DNA of 64,000 nucleotides from Corynebacterium pacaense (GCF_900169525.1 NZ_LT821240.1:1251684-1315683), one strand, 5' to 3'. Positions 35,733 through 44,555 are shown, numbered from the stretch's first letter. Notes: generated by a model from the letters alone, not told the origin. Program-made: numbers and translations.

Positions 35733-36125
35733 CTTCGCCTCGAACTTGTCACTGACGGCGAGGACCGCGTAGGCCGTCGGCCAGAATTCACCATCATCAA
35801 GCAGGGCTCCCTCATTGAAGGCGATGGAGCCGTAACGCGTGTCAAATTTCGATGCCGGCTGGAAGAATACGATGACCTTTCCCTCCCTGGCGTAGGAGGG
35901 AAACCCGTACCAGGTCTTGGGATCCAGCTGCGGAGCCTCCTCCGCCACCACACGGTGAAGCAGTTCGGCGATCTGTTTGTCATTGCCCTCGAGAGCTTCA
36001 ATGGCCTCCACGCACTGCTTCGCCTCCCGCTCCTTCTTAGCGGTTCCGGTTCCGCCGGCCTCCTCCTTGCGGAGTTCCGCTGCGCGCTGCTTCATCGCTG
36101 CAAGTTCCTCTTTGGAAAAACTCAT
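35700..36125 (-). CDS. DUF1801 / YdhG-like small protein
   Basis: A 141-residue soluble protein. The N-terminal 50 residues are Lys/Glu/Ala-rich and probably helical (MSFSKEELAAMKQRAAELRK). The C-terminal part has WYGFPSYAREGKVIVFF and FDTRYGSIAFNEGALLDDG, the pattern of the YdhG/DUF1801 fold. Its role is unknown; relatives have been proposed as iron chaperones. ATG 36125 is preceded by GGGCGTGAG. Confidence 0.7.
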   Translation of the reverse strand: MSFSKEELAAMKQRAAELRKEEAGGTGTAKKEREAKQCVEAIEALEGNDKQIAELLHRVVAEEAPQLDPKTWYGFPSYAREGKVIVFFQPASKFDTRYGSIAFNEGALLDDGEFWPTAYAVLAVSDKFEAKLRGLVRIAAG

Positions 36126-36245
36126 GTTCTCACGCCCCTGTTGCCGTTCGACCCTGTCCACGACCGTGCACAGAAAATGACTGCATTACCAGTGACCACA
36201 GTACCCACATAAAGGAGTTGTGATCAGGGGGTGAAGAGCAAAATG

Positions 36246-36318
36246 AGCTGGAGATGGGACTTGAACCCACAACCTACGCATTACAAGTGCGTTGCGCTAC
36301 CAATTGCGCCACTCCAGC
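36246..36318 (-). tRNA. tRNA-Thr (anticodon TGT)
   Basis: A 73-nt cloverleaf on the minus strand. Acceptor arms GCTGGAG / CTCCAGC (36312-36318 and 36247-36253), D-arm GCGC...GCGC, anticodon stem ACGCA/TGCGT with loop CTTGTAA giving anticodon TGT (reads ACA), and T-arm GTGGG-TTCAAGT-CCCAT (one G-T pair). CCA is not encoded. It lies upstream of, and divergent from, thrE. Confidence 0.95.
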
Positions 36319-36496
36319 ACTGTATCCGGGTACAGATCACCGAATACACCAAAGTATCGTAGCCTACCCGGTTCCCCGGATGGGAATTGGCAGCCCAGGG
36401 TGCACAAATCGGTCGACGGTGCGAAGCGCCGAGCACGGAGGCTAAGGTAACTCCTAGATAATCCATGCGATCACAACCTCGATTGGATCCCGCTCC

Positions 36497-38005
36497 GTGG
36501 CCGAATTCCTCAAGAAGCTGGTGAGCTTCGCTACCCGCAGCGGTCGCATCGCCACCATTGACGCCGCGAAGGCCGCACCACCGCCCTCGCCGCTCGCCCC
36601 GATTGACCTCAGCGATCACAGCCAGGTCGCCGGTGTGATGAACCTGGCCGCCCGAATCGGGGACATCCTGCTGTCCTCGGGAACTTCCAACAATGACACC
36701 CGCGCTCAGGTCAGGGCCGTCACCTCCGCTTACGGCCTGTACTACTGCCATGTCGATATCACAATGAACACCATCACCATCTTCACCAATATCGGAGTGG
36801 AGCGGAAGACCCCCGTCAGTGTGTTCCGCGTGGTGCGGAAGCTGGACACGGACTTTTCCAAACTTTCTGAGGTGGACCGGCTGATCCGTTCAATCCAGGC
36901 GGGCGCCACGCCCCCGGACGTGGCGGAGAAGATCCTCGAAGAGCTCGAGCAGTCCCCGGCCTCCTACGGATTTCCGACGGCCCTGTTCGGATGGGGGGTG
37001 ATGGGCGGCGCCGTCGCCATCATGCTCGGAGGTGGCTGGATCGTCTCGCTCATCTCCTTTGTCACCTCCATCATCATCATCGGCAGCTCGGCAATTCTGG
37101 GTAGGCACGGGCTGCCCCAGTTCTTCCAGAACGTCCTGGGTGGCTTCATCGCCACGATGCCCGCGGCCGTCGCCTACAGCATCGCCGTGGATTTCGGCTT
37201 TCAGATCAAACCGAGTCAGATCATCGCCTCCGGCATCATCGTCATGCTCGCCGGCCTCACCCTTGTCCAATCCCTGCAGGACGGCATCACGGGCGCGCCG
37301 GTAACCGCGAGTGCCCGCTTCTTTGAAACCCTCCTGTTCACCGGTGGCATTGTCGCCGGTGTCGGCCTGGGTATCCAGTTGTCGGGTGCCATCGGCGTCA
37401 ATCTTCCTCCCCTGGAGACCATCGCGGCCGCCAACCCGGCCTCGACCCTCGTGAGAATCCTCGCCGGTGGAGTCACCGCCGCCGGATTCGCCGTCGGCTG
37501 CTACGCGGAATGGTCATCGGTGCTTCTCGCCGGGGTCACCGCGTCGGTCGGCTCCATCTTCTACTATTCAATGCTGCTCACCGGGTGGGCGGGGCCGGTC
37601 ATCGCGGCGGCGACGGCGGCGACGGCCATCGGTTTCGCCGGCGGACTGCTCGCCCGCCGGTTCCTCATCCCACCGCTGATCATCGCCATCGCGGGCATCA
37701 CCCCGATGCTTCCCGGTTTGTCCGTCTACCGGGGTATGTATGCGGCGCTGCACGATCAGATGCTGGTCGGTTTCACCAACGTCGCCGTGGCCATGGCCAC
37801 GGCCTGTTCACTCGCGGCCGGCGTGGTCTTCGGCGAATGGGTGGCCCGCCGCCTGCGCCGTCCGCCCACCATCAAGCCCTACAAGGCTCTGATCAAAGCC
37901 ACCCAGTTCTCCTTCCGCGAACTGCGCGCGAGCGAGAACCAGCGCCGTGAGGCCAGGGCCGCCAGGCAGACTTCGAGGAATCAATCCCAGAGAAAACTCC
38001 CCTGA
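36497..38005 (+). CDS. thrE: Threonine/serine exporter ThrE
   Basis: A 502-residue exporter that uses the proton motive force to expel threonine and serine. The soluble N-terminal domain (about 1-155) has PPPSPLAPIDLSDHSQVAGV, RIGDILLSSGTSN and KLSEVDRLIRSIQAG. About ten membrane helices follow, with GFIATMPAAVAYS, GITGAPVTASARFFETLLF and ITPMLPGLSVYRGMY, all diagnostic. It has a basic C-terminal tail. Similarity to C. glutamicum ThrE as I recall it is strong throughout. GTG 36497 is used; a second GTG at 36521 corresponds more closely to the known C. glutamicum N-terminus and cannot be excluded. Confidence 0.95.
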   Translation: MAEFLKKLVSFATRSGRIATIDAAKAAPPPSPLAPIDLSDHSQVAGVMNLAARIGDILLSSGTSNNDTRAQVRAVTSAYGLYYCHVDITMNTITIFTNIGVERKTPVSVFRVVRKLDTDFSKLSEVDRLIRSIQAGATPPDVAEKILEELEQSPASYGFPTALFGWGVMGGAVAIMLGGGWIVSLISFVTSIIIIGSSAILGRHGLPQFFQNVLGGFIATMPAAVAYSIAVDFGFQIKPSQIIASGIIVMLAGLTLVQSLQDGITGAPVTASARFFETLLFTGGIVAGVGLGIQLSGAIGVNLPPLETIAAANPASTLVRILAGGVTAAGFAVGCYAEWSSVLLAGVTASVGSIFYYSMLLTGWAGPVIAAATAATAIGFAGGLLARRFLIPPLIIAIAGITPMLPGLSVYRGMYAALHDQMLVGFTNVAVAMATACSLAAGVVFGEWVARRLRRPPTIKPYKALIKATQFSFRELRASENQRREARAARQTSRNQSQRKLP

Positions 38006-38037
38006 ACCTGCCATGGGCGATAACGGGATGGATAGCG

Positions 38038-38079
38038 TAGAATGTTGGGCTGATCGCTTTCTACTCTCCAGGAGGATCC
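38038..38079 (+). promoter_or_regulatory. Promoter -10 and ribosome binding site of the trehalose operon
   Basis: TAGAAT (38038-38043) followed by a leader of about 30 nt with a strong AGGAGGATCC (38070-38079) directly before TTG 38080. The -35 is weak. Confidence 0.45.
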
Positions 38080-38400
38080 TTGCCGGGCAAAATCTCTGAC
38101 AATCGCACCACTACCGCTGAATCTCTTCACGCCGTGGAGGAGGAGACTGCCGCAGGTGCGCGCAGGATTGTCGCCACCTATTCCCGGGACTTTCTCGACG
38201 GTGTCACCCTGATGTGCATGCTCGGTGTCGAACCCTCCGGCCTGCGCTACAGCAAGGTCTCCGCCGAGCACGAGGAGTCGCAGCCGAAGAAGGCCGCCAA
38301 GCGCACGCGTAAGGCACCGGCCAAGAAGGCTGCGAAAAAGACCACCGCGAAGAAGACAACCAAGAAGACAACCGCCAAAAAGACCACCAAGAAGTCCTGA
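38080..38400 (+). CDS. Small protein with histone-like lysine-rich tail
   Basis: A 106-residue protein starting at TTG 38080, justified by the strong AGGAGG. The N-terminal 65 residues form a globular-looking domain (ARRIVATYSRDFLDGVTLMC, then MLGVEPSGLRYSKV). The C-terminal 38 residues are almost entirely Lys, Ala and Thr in KKTTAKKTT-type repeats, as in H1-like or HupB tails that bind DNA nonspecifically. The first gene of the operon with otsA 12 bp downstream. I do not recognise the N-terminal domain. A nucleoid-associated or RNA-binding role is inferred from the tail only. Confidence 0.75.
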   Translation: MPGKISDNRTTTAESLHAVEEETAAGARRIVATYSRDFLDGVTLMCMLGVEPSGLRYSKVSAEHEESQPKKAAKRTRKAPAKKAAKKTTAKKTTKKTTAKKTTKKS

Positions 38401-38412
38401 GCCGGGGCACCC

Positions 38413-39867
38413 ATGGATGAGCTCAACAGTTTCGTGGTCGTGGCGAACCGACTGCCGGTGGACATGACCGTCCACCCCGACGGAAGCTACAGCATTGAGC
38501 CCAGTCCGGGAGGCCTGGTCACGGGACTGTCCCCCGTCCTCGAACAACACCGGGGATGCTGGGTCGGATGGCCGGGAACCGTCGATGTGGCTCCCGAACC
38601 GTTCCGCACCGACAGCGGCGTACTCCTCCACCCCGTCCCCCTGAGCGCCCATGACTTCGAGGGATTCTATGAGGGTTTCTCCAACGCGACCCTGTGGCCG
38701 CTGTTCCACGATCTCATCGTTCCCCCCACCTACAACGCGGACTGGTGGACTTCCTACCGGCAGGTGAACCTCAAGTTCGCCGAGGCGGTCAGCCAGGTGG
38801 CCAGCGTGGGGGCAACAGTATGGGTCCAGGATTACCAGCTGCTCCTGGTTCCCGGGATCCTGCGCCAGATGCGCCCCGATCTCAAGATCGGCTTCTTCCT
38901 CCACATCCCCTTCCCCTCTCCCGATCTCTTCCGTCAGCTGCCCTGGCGCGAGGAGATCGTCCGCGGGATGCTGGGCGCGGATCTGCTCGGCTTTCACCTG
39001 ACCCAAAATGCCGAGAACTTCCTGACTCTTGCCGCCCAGGTCGCCGGCACCGCGGGTTCACACACCGGCCAGCCCGACGAACTGGTCATTGAAGGTGCCG
39101 TCGAGGTACGCGGGGTGGGCGCCTCGGTGCACACCCCGGACGGCCGCACCGTCGGCGTCGGTGCCTTCCCCATTTCGATCGACACCTCCGTGGCCACGGG
39201 GGCGTCGTCACGCAGGAAACGTGAGTTCCGCCAGGAGCTGGGCGACCCGGACATCGTCTTCCTCGGCGTGGACCGCCTCGATTACACCAAGGGGATCCTG
39301 CAGAGACTGCTCGCCTTTGAACAGCTCCTGGAATCCGGGGCTCTGGATCCGCGGCGGACGGTACTGCTGCAGGTGGCCACCCCCTCCCGGGAACGCATCG
39401 AGCACTACCGGCTTTCGCGTTCGCAGGTCGAAGAGGCGGTGGGAAGGATCAACGGGCTCTACGGTCGCATGGGCCACCCCGTGGTGCACTACCTGCACCG
39501 TTCGCTGCCAAAGTCCGAGCTCCAGGTGCTCTATGGCGCAGCGGACATCATGCTGGTTACACCCTTCAAGGACGGCATGAACCTGGTGGCCAAGGAATAC
39601 GTTGCCGCGCACAGTGAGGGTGATGGAGCACTTGTACTCTCCGAGTTCGCCGGCGCGGCGGCGGAGCTGACCGAAGCCTATCTGTGCAATCCCTTTGATC
39701 TGGAATCGATCAAGCGGCAGATGATTGCCGCGGCGCAGGATCTGCGCAACAACCCCGAATCGGCGCGCAGCCGGATGCGGGCGAACAGCCGGCAGGTGCA
39801 CGAACACGATGTGAACGTCTGGGCGAGCAGTTTCCTCACCTGCCTCGAGGAGTTGGACCACCAGTGA
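38413..39867 (+). CDS. otsA: Trehalose-6-phosphate synthase
   Basis: A 484-residue GT20 glycosyltransferase that joins a nucleotide-activated glucose (UDP- or ADP-glucose) to glucose-6-phosphate. The glucose-6-phosphate loop is FVVVANRLPVD with GGLVTGLSP. VWVQDYQLLLVPGILR, FFLHIPFPS, FLGVDRLDYTKGI and FKDGMNLVAKEYVA are GT20 hallmarks. Start ATG 38413 is 12 bp after the lysine-rich gene. It ends by a GTGA overlap with the lipoprotein gene, so otsA, lipoprotein and otsB form one unit. In corynebacteria trehalose also feeds trehalose mycolate synthesis. Confidence 0.96.
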   Translation: MDELNSFVVVANRLPVDMTVHPDGSYSIEPSPGGLVTGLSPVLEQHRGCWVGWPGTVDVAPEPFRTDSGVLLHPVPLSAHDFEGFYEGFSNATLWPLFHDLIVPPTYNADWWTSYRQVNLKFAEAVSQVASVGATVWVQDYQLLLVPGILRQMRPDLKIGFFLHIPFPSPDLFRQLPWREEIVRGMLGADLLGFHLTQNAENFLTLAAQVAGTAGSHTGQPDELVIEGAVEVRGVGASVHTPDGRTVGVGAFPISIDTSVATGASSRRKREFRQELGDPDIVFLGVDRLDYTKGILQRLLAFEQLLESGALDPRRTVLLQVATPSRERIEHYRLSRSQVEEAVGRINGLYGRMGHPVVHYLHRSLPKSELQVLYGAADIMLVTPFKDGMNLVAKEYVAAHSEGDGALVLSEFAGAAAELTEAYLCNPFDLESIKRQMIAAAQDLRNNPESARSRMRANSRQVHEHDVNVWASSFLTCLEELDHQ

Positions 39868-40349
39868 ACAAAGCTCTGAAAACGGCCGGTGCGCTGCTCT
39901 GCGGTGGTGCCCTCGTCTCCTGCGCCGACACCACGGTTCGCATGGGCGACTCCACCTGGCTGGTCACCAACATCTACCTCTTCCCCGGTGATGAGAATGT
40001 GGTCAGCGATCTCGTTGCCACGCAGCCCTCAATCGACTTCGGACGGACCTCGGTCACCGGATTCACCGGCTGCGTCCCTTTCCAGGGGCGGGTCTCCTTC
40101 GATGACGGGGGACAGCGCGGGGACATCAACAGGGCGGATCACATCACCTTCAGCGAGCTCACCTTCGATGAACTCCCCGAGGACTGCCTGGGCCAGGAGC
40201 GTCTGATCCACGAGGACCTGGTGGCGCTGCTTCCGGAAGCATTCGAGCTGTCCCATAGATCTGATACCGAAATTCTTCTCACCAGCGATGTCGATGCGCT
40301 GGACCGGCCCTCAATCCGTCTGGTTTCCTGGGTGTCCCCGAACAGTTGA
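39864..40349 (+). CDS. META/HslJ-like lipoprotein
   Basis: A 161-residue protein that starts at GTG 39864, overlapping the otsA stop by 4 bp. The N-terminus has a short signal and a lipobox ending in LVSC (Cys20), so it is predicted to be a membrane-anchored lipoprotein. The mature part resembles the META/HslJ fold: STWLVTNIYLFPGD, then a beta core with SVTGFTGCVPFQGRVSF. Its location inside otsAB suggests a link to trehalose or trehalose-lipid handling at the envelope. That is inference from context only. Confidence 0.75.
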   Translation: MNKALKTAGALLCGGALVSCADTTVRMGDSTWLVTNIYLFPGDENVVSDLVATQPSIDFGRTSVTGFTGCVPFQGRVSFDDGGQRGDINRADHITFSELTFDELPEDCLGQERLIHEDLVALLPEAFELSHRSDTEILLTSDVDALDRPSIRLVSWVSPNS

Positions 40350-40372
40350 GCGCGGATCCGTACACTGGAAGC

Positions 40373-41158
40373 ATGACTGAGACCCCCTCGACCCCCTCGA
40401 TTCTTGAACTCGCCGAGACCAACAAGCTGCTCGTGGTCTCGGATTTTGACGGAACCATCGCCGGATTCAGCAAGGATCCCTACCTGGTTCCCATCAACCA
40501 GAAATCGCTCAAGGCGGTCAAGGATCTTTCCCGGATGCCGAACACCGACGTGGTCATCCTCTCCGGGCGTCACCTGGCCGGCCTGGCGAGGGTCCTCGAC
40601 CTCGGCGACTACCCGATCACCATCGTCGGCTCCCACGGTTCCGAGGATTCCTCCCGGCCGCGCTCACTGAGCCAGCGGGATCAGCAGCGGCTCGAGCGCA
40701 TCGAGGCGGATCTCAACAGCATCACCGACGGCCACGATGGAGCGTTCGTGGAGGTCAAACCCTACCACCGCGTGCTCCATTTCATCCGTGTCTCCGATCC
40801 GGAGGCCGTGGCGGGGATCATCGCCCGCGCCGAGGAGATCGACGCCTCCGGCCTCCACGTCACCCGTGGCAAGAACATCATCGAGTACTCCGTGTCCACC
40901 ACAACCAAGGGGTCGTGGCTGGCCGCGGCGGTCAACCGCATCCAGCCCTCTGGCATCATATTCATCGGCGACGACACCACGGATGAGGACGGTTTCCGGA
41001 CGCTTGTCGACGCCCCCGGCGCGCTGACCGTCAAGGTCGGCACGGGCGACACGGCCGCCATGACCCGCGTGCCCGACATCGAGGCGGTTGGCTCCCTGCT
41101 GGAAAAACTCGCCTATCACCGCATGCAGCACACCGAGGCCAAAAGCCTGAATCACTGA
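40373..41158 (+). CDS. otsB: Trehalose-6-phosphate phosphatase
   Basis: A 261-residue HAD-superfamily phosphatase that dephosphorylates trehalose-6-phosphate. The nucleophile Asp24 and acid Asp26 lie in VVSDFDGTIAGF. Motif II Ser is in VVILSGRHLAGL, and motif III/IV Lys and Asp in TTTKGSWLAAA and FIGDDTTDEDGF. ATG 40373 follows GGAAGC; it lies 23 bp after the lipoprotein stop. The 3' end overlaps the converging aminotransferase gene by 7 bp. Confidence 0.95.
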   Translation: MTETPSTPSILELAETNKLLVVSDFDGTIAGFSKDPYLVPINQKSLKAVKDLSRMPNTDVVILSGRHLAGLARVLDLGDYPITIVGSHGSEDSSRPRSLSQRDQQRLERIEADLNSITDGHDGAFVEVKPYHRVLHFIRVSDPEAVAGIIARAEEIDASGLHVTRGKNIIEYSVSTTTKGSWLAAAVNRIQPSGIIFIGDDTTDEDGFRTLVDAPGALTVKVGTGDTAAMTRVPDIEAVGSLLEKLAYHRMQHTEAKSLNH

Positions 41159-42378
41159 GCGCGAAGCGCCGCGACCGCCCCTGCGAGCTGCCTGGCCGCC
41201 AGGTCGAGTCTGTCCTCGCCGACGTTGCTGTAGGACAGACGCAGGCGGCGGTCTGAGTCGGTGCCCGGACCGGAGGGGAAGAAGGACCCCCTCTGGTACT
41301 CCACCCCGTGCCTGCTTGCCGACGCCGCCAGCGCATCCGCATCAATGGAATCATCCTGCAGACGCGGCCACAGGAAGAACCCGCCCTCGGGAACCTGAAG
41401 GTCGAAGAAGCCCGGAAGCTCACGGTCAAGGGCATCGACGAGAGTGCGGGCGCGGCCGGCGTACACCTGATTCGCCCGTGCCAGCTGCCTGTCGAAGGCC
41501 CCGGGATCCGAAGTCAGATACTCAGCGACGATCGCCTGCACGAGCAGGGAGGTATGCGAATCCTGCCGCGACCGGAGCGCAATGGCGTCTGCGGCAAGTT
41601 CCTCGGGAAGACGGATCCAACCGAGCCTTAGCCCGGGCCCGAGAGTTTTGGTGAATGTGTTGACATGAATGACCCGGTCCGAACCGTTGAAGGCCGACAC
41701 ATCCACCGGAGCCCCCGTGAAGTTGATCTCGCGGTAGGGATTGTCCGCGATGACGTGGAAATCATGTTCCTCCGCGAGCTCCACCAGCTTCCTGCGGCGC
41801 TGCTGGGACAGTGACCCCTGGCTGGGATTGTGGAAATCCGGGACGGTGTACACAGCACTGATTCTCTGACCTGCGCGCAGGATCTCCTCCAGGTGATCCA
41901 CATCCAGGCCCTTGGAATCCACTCCGATGGGAACAACCCGCGCATCGGAGATCTCGAGTCCGCGGAGGAACAGGGGAAACACCGGATTGTCCACGGCGAC
42001 CGGATCACCCCGCTCAACGACCAGCGATACAGCCAGATTGAGCCCGTGGAAGCCACCGTTGGTGATCAGCAGCTGCTCGACCGGGACATCCTCACGCTCC
42101 GAAATCCAGGAGAGCAGCTCCGGCCACCCCCGTGTCCTGCCATATTGGAGCGCCGGTGCCCCCGGTCTCGCCAGGACCCTGACCGCAGCCTCGGAGAGCT
42201 CCGCGGTGGGCAGGAGCCCGGGATCCGGGATACCACCGAGCAGCTCGATGGCATCGGGGCGGGGATTACGCAGCGTTGCATCCCCGAAACCCTTCGGCTC
42301 GGTGAAGGCCCTCACGAGTGCGGTCCGGCGGTTTCTGTTCGCTTGTGATGTTTCTGGTGTTTTCAGTGTCTGGGTCAT
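41152..42378 (-). CDS. PLP-dependent aminotransferase, MocR-catalytic-domain / 2-aminoadipate type
   Basis: A 408-residue fold-type I enzyme. PLP Lys lies in HVNTFTKTLGPGLRLGW, and YTVPDFHNPSQGSLSQQRRR and VIADNPYREINF are typical of the ARO8/2-aminoadipate transaminase group, whose fold is shared with MocR regulators. This protein lacks the N-terminal winged helix, so it is an enzyme rather than a MocR regulator. The reaction is unknown (aromatic or branched amino acids, aminoadipate or beta-alanine are options). ATG 42378 has AAAGGTG upstream. I do not recall an equivalent between otsB and the LacI gene in C. glutamicum. Confidence 0.78.
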   Translation of the reverse strand: MTQTLKTPETSQANRNRRTALVRAFTEPKGFGDATLRNPRPDAIELLGGIPDPGLLPTAELSEAAVRVLARPGAPALQYGRTRGWPELLSWISEREDVPVEQLLITNGGFHGLNLAVSLVVERGDPVAVDNPVFPLFLRGLEISDARVVPIGVDSKGLDVDHLEEILRAGQRISAVYTVPDFHNPSQGSLSQQRRRKLVELAEEHDFHVIADNPYREINFTGAPVDVSAFNGSDRVIHVNTFTKTLGPGLRLGWIRLPEELAADAIALRSRQDSHTSLLVQAIVAEYLTSDPGAFDRQLARANQVYAGRARTLVDALDRELPGFFDLQVPEGGFFLWPRLQDDSIDADALAASASRHGVEYQRGSFFPSGPGTDSDRRLRLSYSNVGEDRLDLAARQLAGAVAALRAQ

Positions 42379-42656
42379 GGTGCACCTTTGTCTTTCGGGT
42401 GGGCCTGAACTTCCTGCGCACACTCCGGGAAATCTCACGGGTTAATGTTGTGACACGCTAGAGAACAGAACGATCTGTCTGCAATGGTTACTTCCAACCG
42501 TGAAGAATGGAGGTAACCGCTGCCCCAGGTGGAATCAATGCAGCTAGATCCCCATGTCCGTGATTTCTCTTATCCAGAAACAAATGCTTGGCCACTGCCC
42601 CCGACCTGCGCTTTGATGGTGGGATCACTTCTCTGATCCACATCCGGAGGACCCGC
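42379..42656. other. Divergent intergenic region, aminotransferase / GNAT gene
   Basis: 278 bp between divergent starts, with ribosome binding sites at both ends (AAAGGTG for minus, CGGAGG for plus). Nothing further that I can assign as promoter or operator. Confidence 0.4.
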
Positions 42657-43349
42657 ATGACCACACAAATAGACCAACTAGTCCATTCCAGACTTGATTC
42701 AATCGACGCGCTGCCGCTGGTGGAGGAACTCGCGCGCGAGTACGCCGGCCGGTACGAGGGCTATACGGGCTTTAATAAGCCGGCGAACTACCCGGATGAA
42801 TCGAAGATCTACCCACCGCTTCTCTTCGAACCGCCGTACGGGGATTTTCTCCTGATCCGGCGCGGGTTCGACACCGTCGCCGGTGGCGCCTTCATGTTCC
42901 ATGACGAGGAGACCGCGGAGATCAAACGCATCTGGACCTCGAGCGGACACCGGCGCCAGGGGTTGTCACGGACCATCATGGGCGCCCTGGAAAGGGAGAT
43001 CGCCGAGCGCGGCTACTCGCGCATCTTCCTGACCACCGGCCCCAGACAGCCCGAGGCGCGCCACCTCTACCTGAGCCTGGGCTACACCCCGCTGTTCAAT
43101 CTCGATGCCGATTTTGAGAAGATCGGGAAGCTACCCTTTGAAAAGGAGATCACTCCCTCACGCGAAGGCGTGGATCTTTCCGGCCTGAGGGCGCGGTGGC
43201 GCGGTCTGCGACAACGCCAGACGATCAACCGCACCTTCCGCTGGCGCGACCGGCCCGGGCTCCGTCTGGAGAACCTCACTCCCCAGCAGCGCACAGCCGC
43301 CGACCGTGCGGCGCAGGAGACCCTGGGACGGCTGTCACACCAGCACTGA
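42657..43349 (+). CDS. GNAT family N-acetyltransferase
   Basis: A 230-residue protein. The central GNAT core (about 60-160) has AEIKRIWTSSGHRRQGLSR, the acetyl-CoA-binding R/Q-x-x-G-x-A-like loop, and FLTTGPRQPEARHLYLSLGY (motif B). The C-terminal 60 residues are basic and look disordered or nucleic-acid-facing. Substrate unknown. ATG 42657 is set by CGGAGGACCCGC directly upstream. It ends 3 bp before the converging LacI gene. Confidence 0.83.
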   Translation: MTTQIDQLVHSRLDSIDALPLVEELAREYAGRYEGYTGFNKPANYPDESKIYPPLLFEPPYGDFLLIRRGFDTVAGGAFMFHDEETAEIKRIWTSSGHRRQGLSRTIMGALEREIAERGYSRIFLTTGPRQPEARHLYLSLGYTPLFNLDADFEKIGKLPFEKEITPSREGVDLSGLRARWRGLRQRQTINRTFRWRDRPGLRLENLTPQQRTAADRAAQETLGRLSHQH

Positions 43350-43352
43350 TCC

Positions 43353-44462
43353 TCAGGTCGCCGGTGTGGCGACCGTGATTCCGGCGTTGAATCCGGTCTC
43401 GAGCATCACCCTGGTCGCCGGAGGCTCCGGGGTGTCTGCGATATTGTTCTCGATCATCCCGAAGAGCAGGTTCCCGGCCTCGAACCCCTTGCGCCGGTTC
43501 GGTTGGATCACGGTTGTGATCTGGTGCGCCAGCGCCAGCTGGGTGCCGTCGAAACCCGTGACGGAGAGTTCACCCGGCACGGAGATGGCGTGGGTGGAGG
43601 CGTACTCCAGCACTCCGAAGGCGAGGGAGTCCGTGGTGCACAGGACTGCAGTGAGGTCGGGGTGGGATTCCAGGAGTGCACCCGCGGCCGCAATGTTGTG
43701 GGCGCGGTCGTTGAGCCAGCATTCGATCACGGGCACACTGCCCGGTTCCAGACCGTGGGCGGCGAACACATCCAGTGCGCCCCGGATACGTGACTGCTGA
43801 ACGTGGTGCTGGGCGCCTTCGAGGCGTTGACTGCTCACCCGGGCGTCGTTACGCACTCTGTCCAGGCGGATCGAGAGGATCCCCACCCTGCGGTGCCCGG
43901 CCTCCATGAGCACCCGGGCTGCAGGGGCTATTGCGAGGTAGTCGTCGATGCCGACGAAGGGCAGCCCCACCTCGTCCGCGGGCTGATCGCAGACTACAGC
44001 GGGTAGACCCCTGGCCTTGACCGCAGCCAGGTGCGGATCATCCTTGGCCACCGAGTACACCACGAAGCCGTCGACCACCGCCTTGCTTATCAGCTCCTGC
44101 GCCGACACCCCGTCGAAGGAGGTGTCCGGGCTAGCCGGGACGAGGGTGAGCATGGTGTCGGACCCATAGGCCGCCTCCGACATGCCCGCGAGGAAATCCA
44201 CCGAGGCCATGTCCTCAAATGCGTAGGAAAGGTGCTCGGTCAGCAGCACGCCGATGCTTCCCGCACGCCGGGTGCGCAGGCTGCGGGCCATGGGATCGGG
44301 TCCGAGATAGCCCATCTTCTCGGCGGTGTCCAGGATGCGCTGGCGCAACTCGGCCGAGAGCTGCTCGGGCCGGTTATAGGCATTGGACACGGTGGTCCGC
44401 GAAACGCCGAGCTTCGCCGCGATTGAAGCGAGGGTGCCATAATGCTGAGGTCGCCGTGCCAT
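43353..44462 (-). CDS. ipsA: LacI-family transcriptional regulator (IpsA-like)
   Basis: A 369-residue repressor/activator. The N-terminal LacI helix-turn-helix is TLASIAAKLGVSRTTVSNAYNRP, with hinge MARSLRTRRAGSIGVLL. The periplasmic-binding-protein-like effector domain (about 65-365) includes FVGIDDYLAI, GHRRVGIL and VTGFDGTQLA. Position between otsB and the zinc transporter matches C. glutamicum ipsA, an inositol-responsive regulator of ino1 and mycothiol/inositol lipid synthesis. The symbol rests on synteny, not on a proven ligand. It diverges from znuA. Confidence 0.85.
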   Translation of the reverse strand: MARRPQHYGTLASIAAKLGVSRTTVSNAYNRPEQLSAELRQRILDTAEKMGYLGPDPMARSLRTRRAGSIGVLLTEHLSYAFEDMASVDFLAGMSEAAYGSDTMLTLVPASPDTSFDGVSAQELISKAVVDGFVVYSVAKDDPHLAAVKARGLPAVVCDQPADEVGLPFVGIDDYLAIAPAARVLMEAGHRRVGILSIRLDRVRNDARVSSQRLEGAQHHVQQSRIRGALDVFAAHGLEPGSVPVIECWLNDRAHNIAAAGALLESHPDLTAVLCTTDSLAFGVLEYASTHAISVPGELSVTGFDGTQLALAHQITTVIQPNRRKGFEAGNLLFGMIENNIADTPEPPATRVMLETGFNAGITVATPAT

Positions 44463-44500
44463 AATTTTCTAAACCTACCAGTAGCCGCCGTTCTATCCGG

Positions 44501-44549
44501 GTTTTCAATTGATTTTCATGTTGACAAGCGTTTTCACTAGTACTTAGCT
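44501..44549 (+). promoter_or_regulatory. znuA promoter region with possible Zur half-site
   Basis: A perfect -35 TTGACA at 44521-44526 is followed at about 17 bp by the poor -10 TTAGCT (44544-44549), 6 nt before ATG 44556. Upstream, TTTTCAATTGATTTTCA (44502-44518) resembles a Zur-box half (TGAAAATCA on the minus strand), but the dyad is incomplete. Confidence 0.45.
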
Positions 44550-44555
44550 GAAACC

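Noticed and set aside
44502..44518. Full Zur box upstream of znuA
   Set aside because: One half (TGAAAATCA on the minus strand) fits but the dyad partner is missing, so it is noted only as a half-site.
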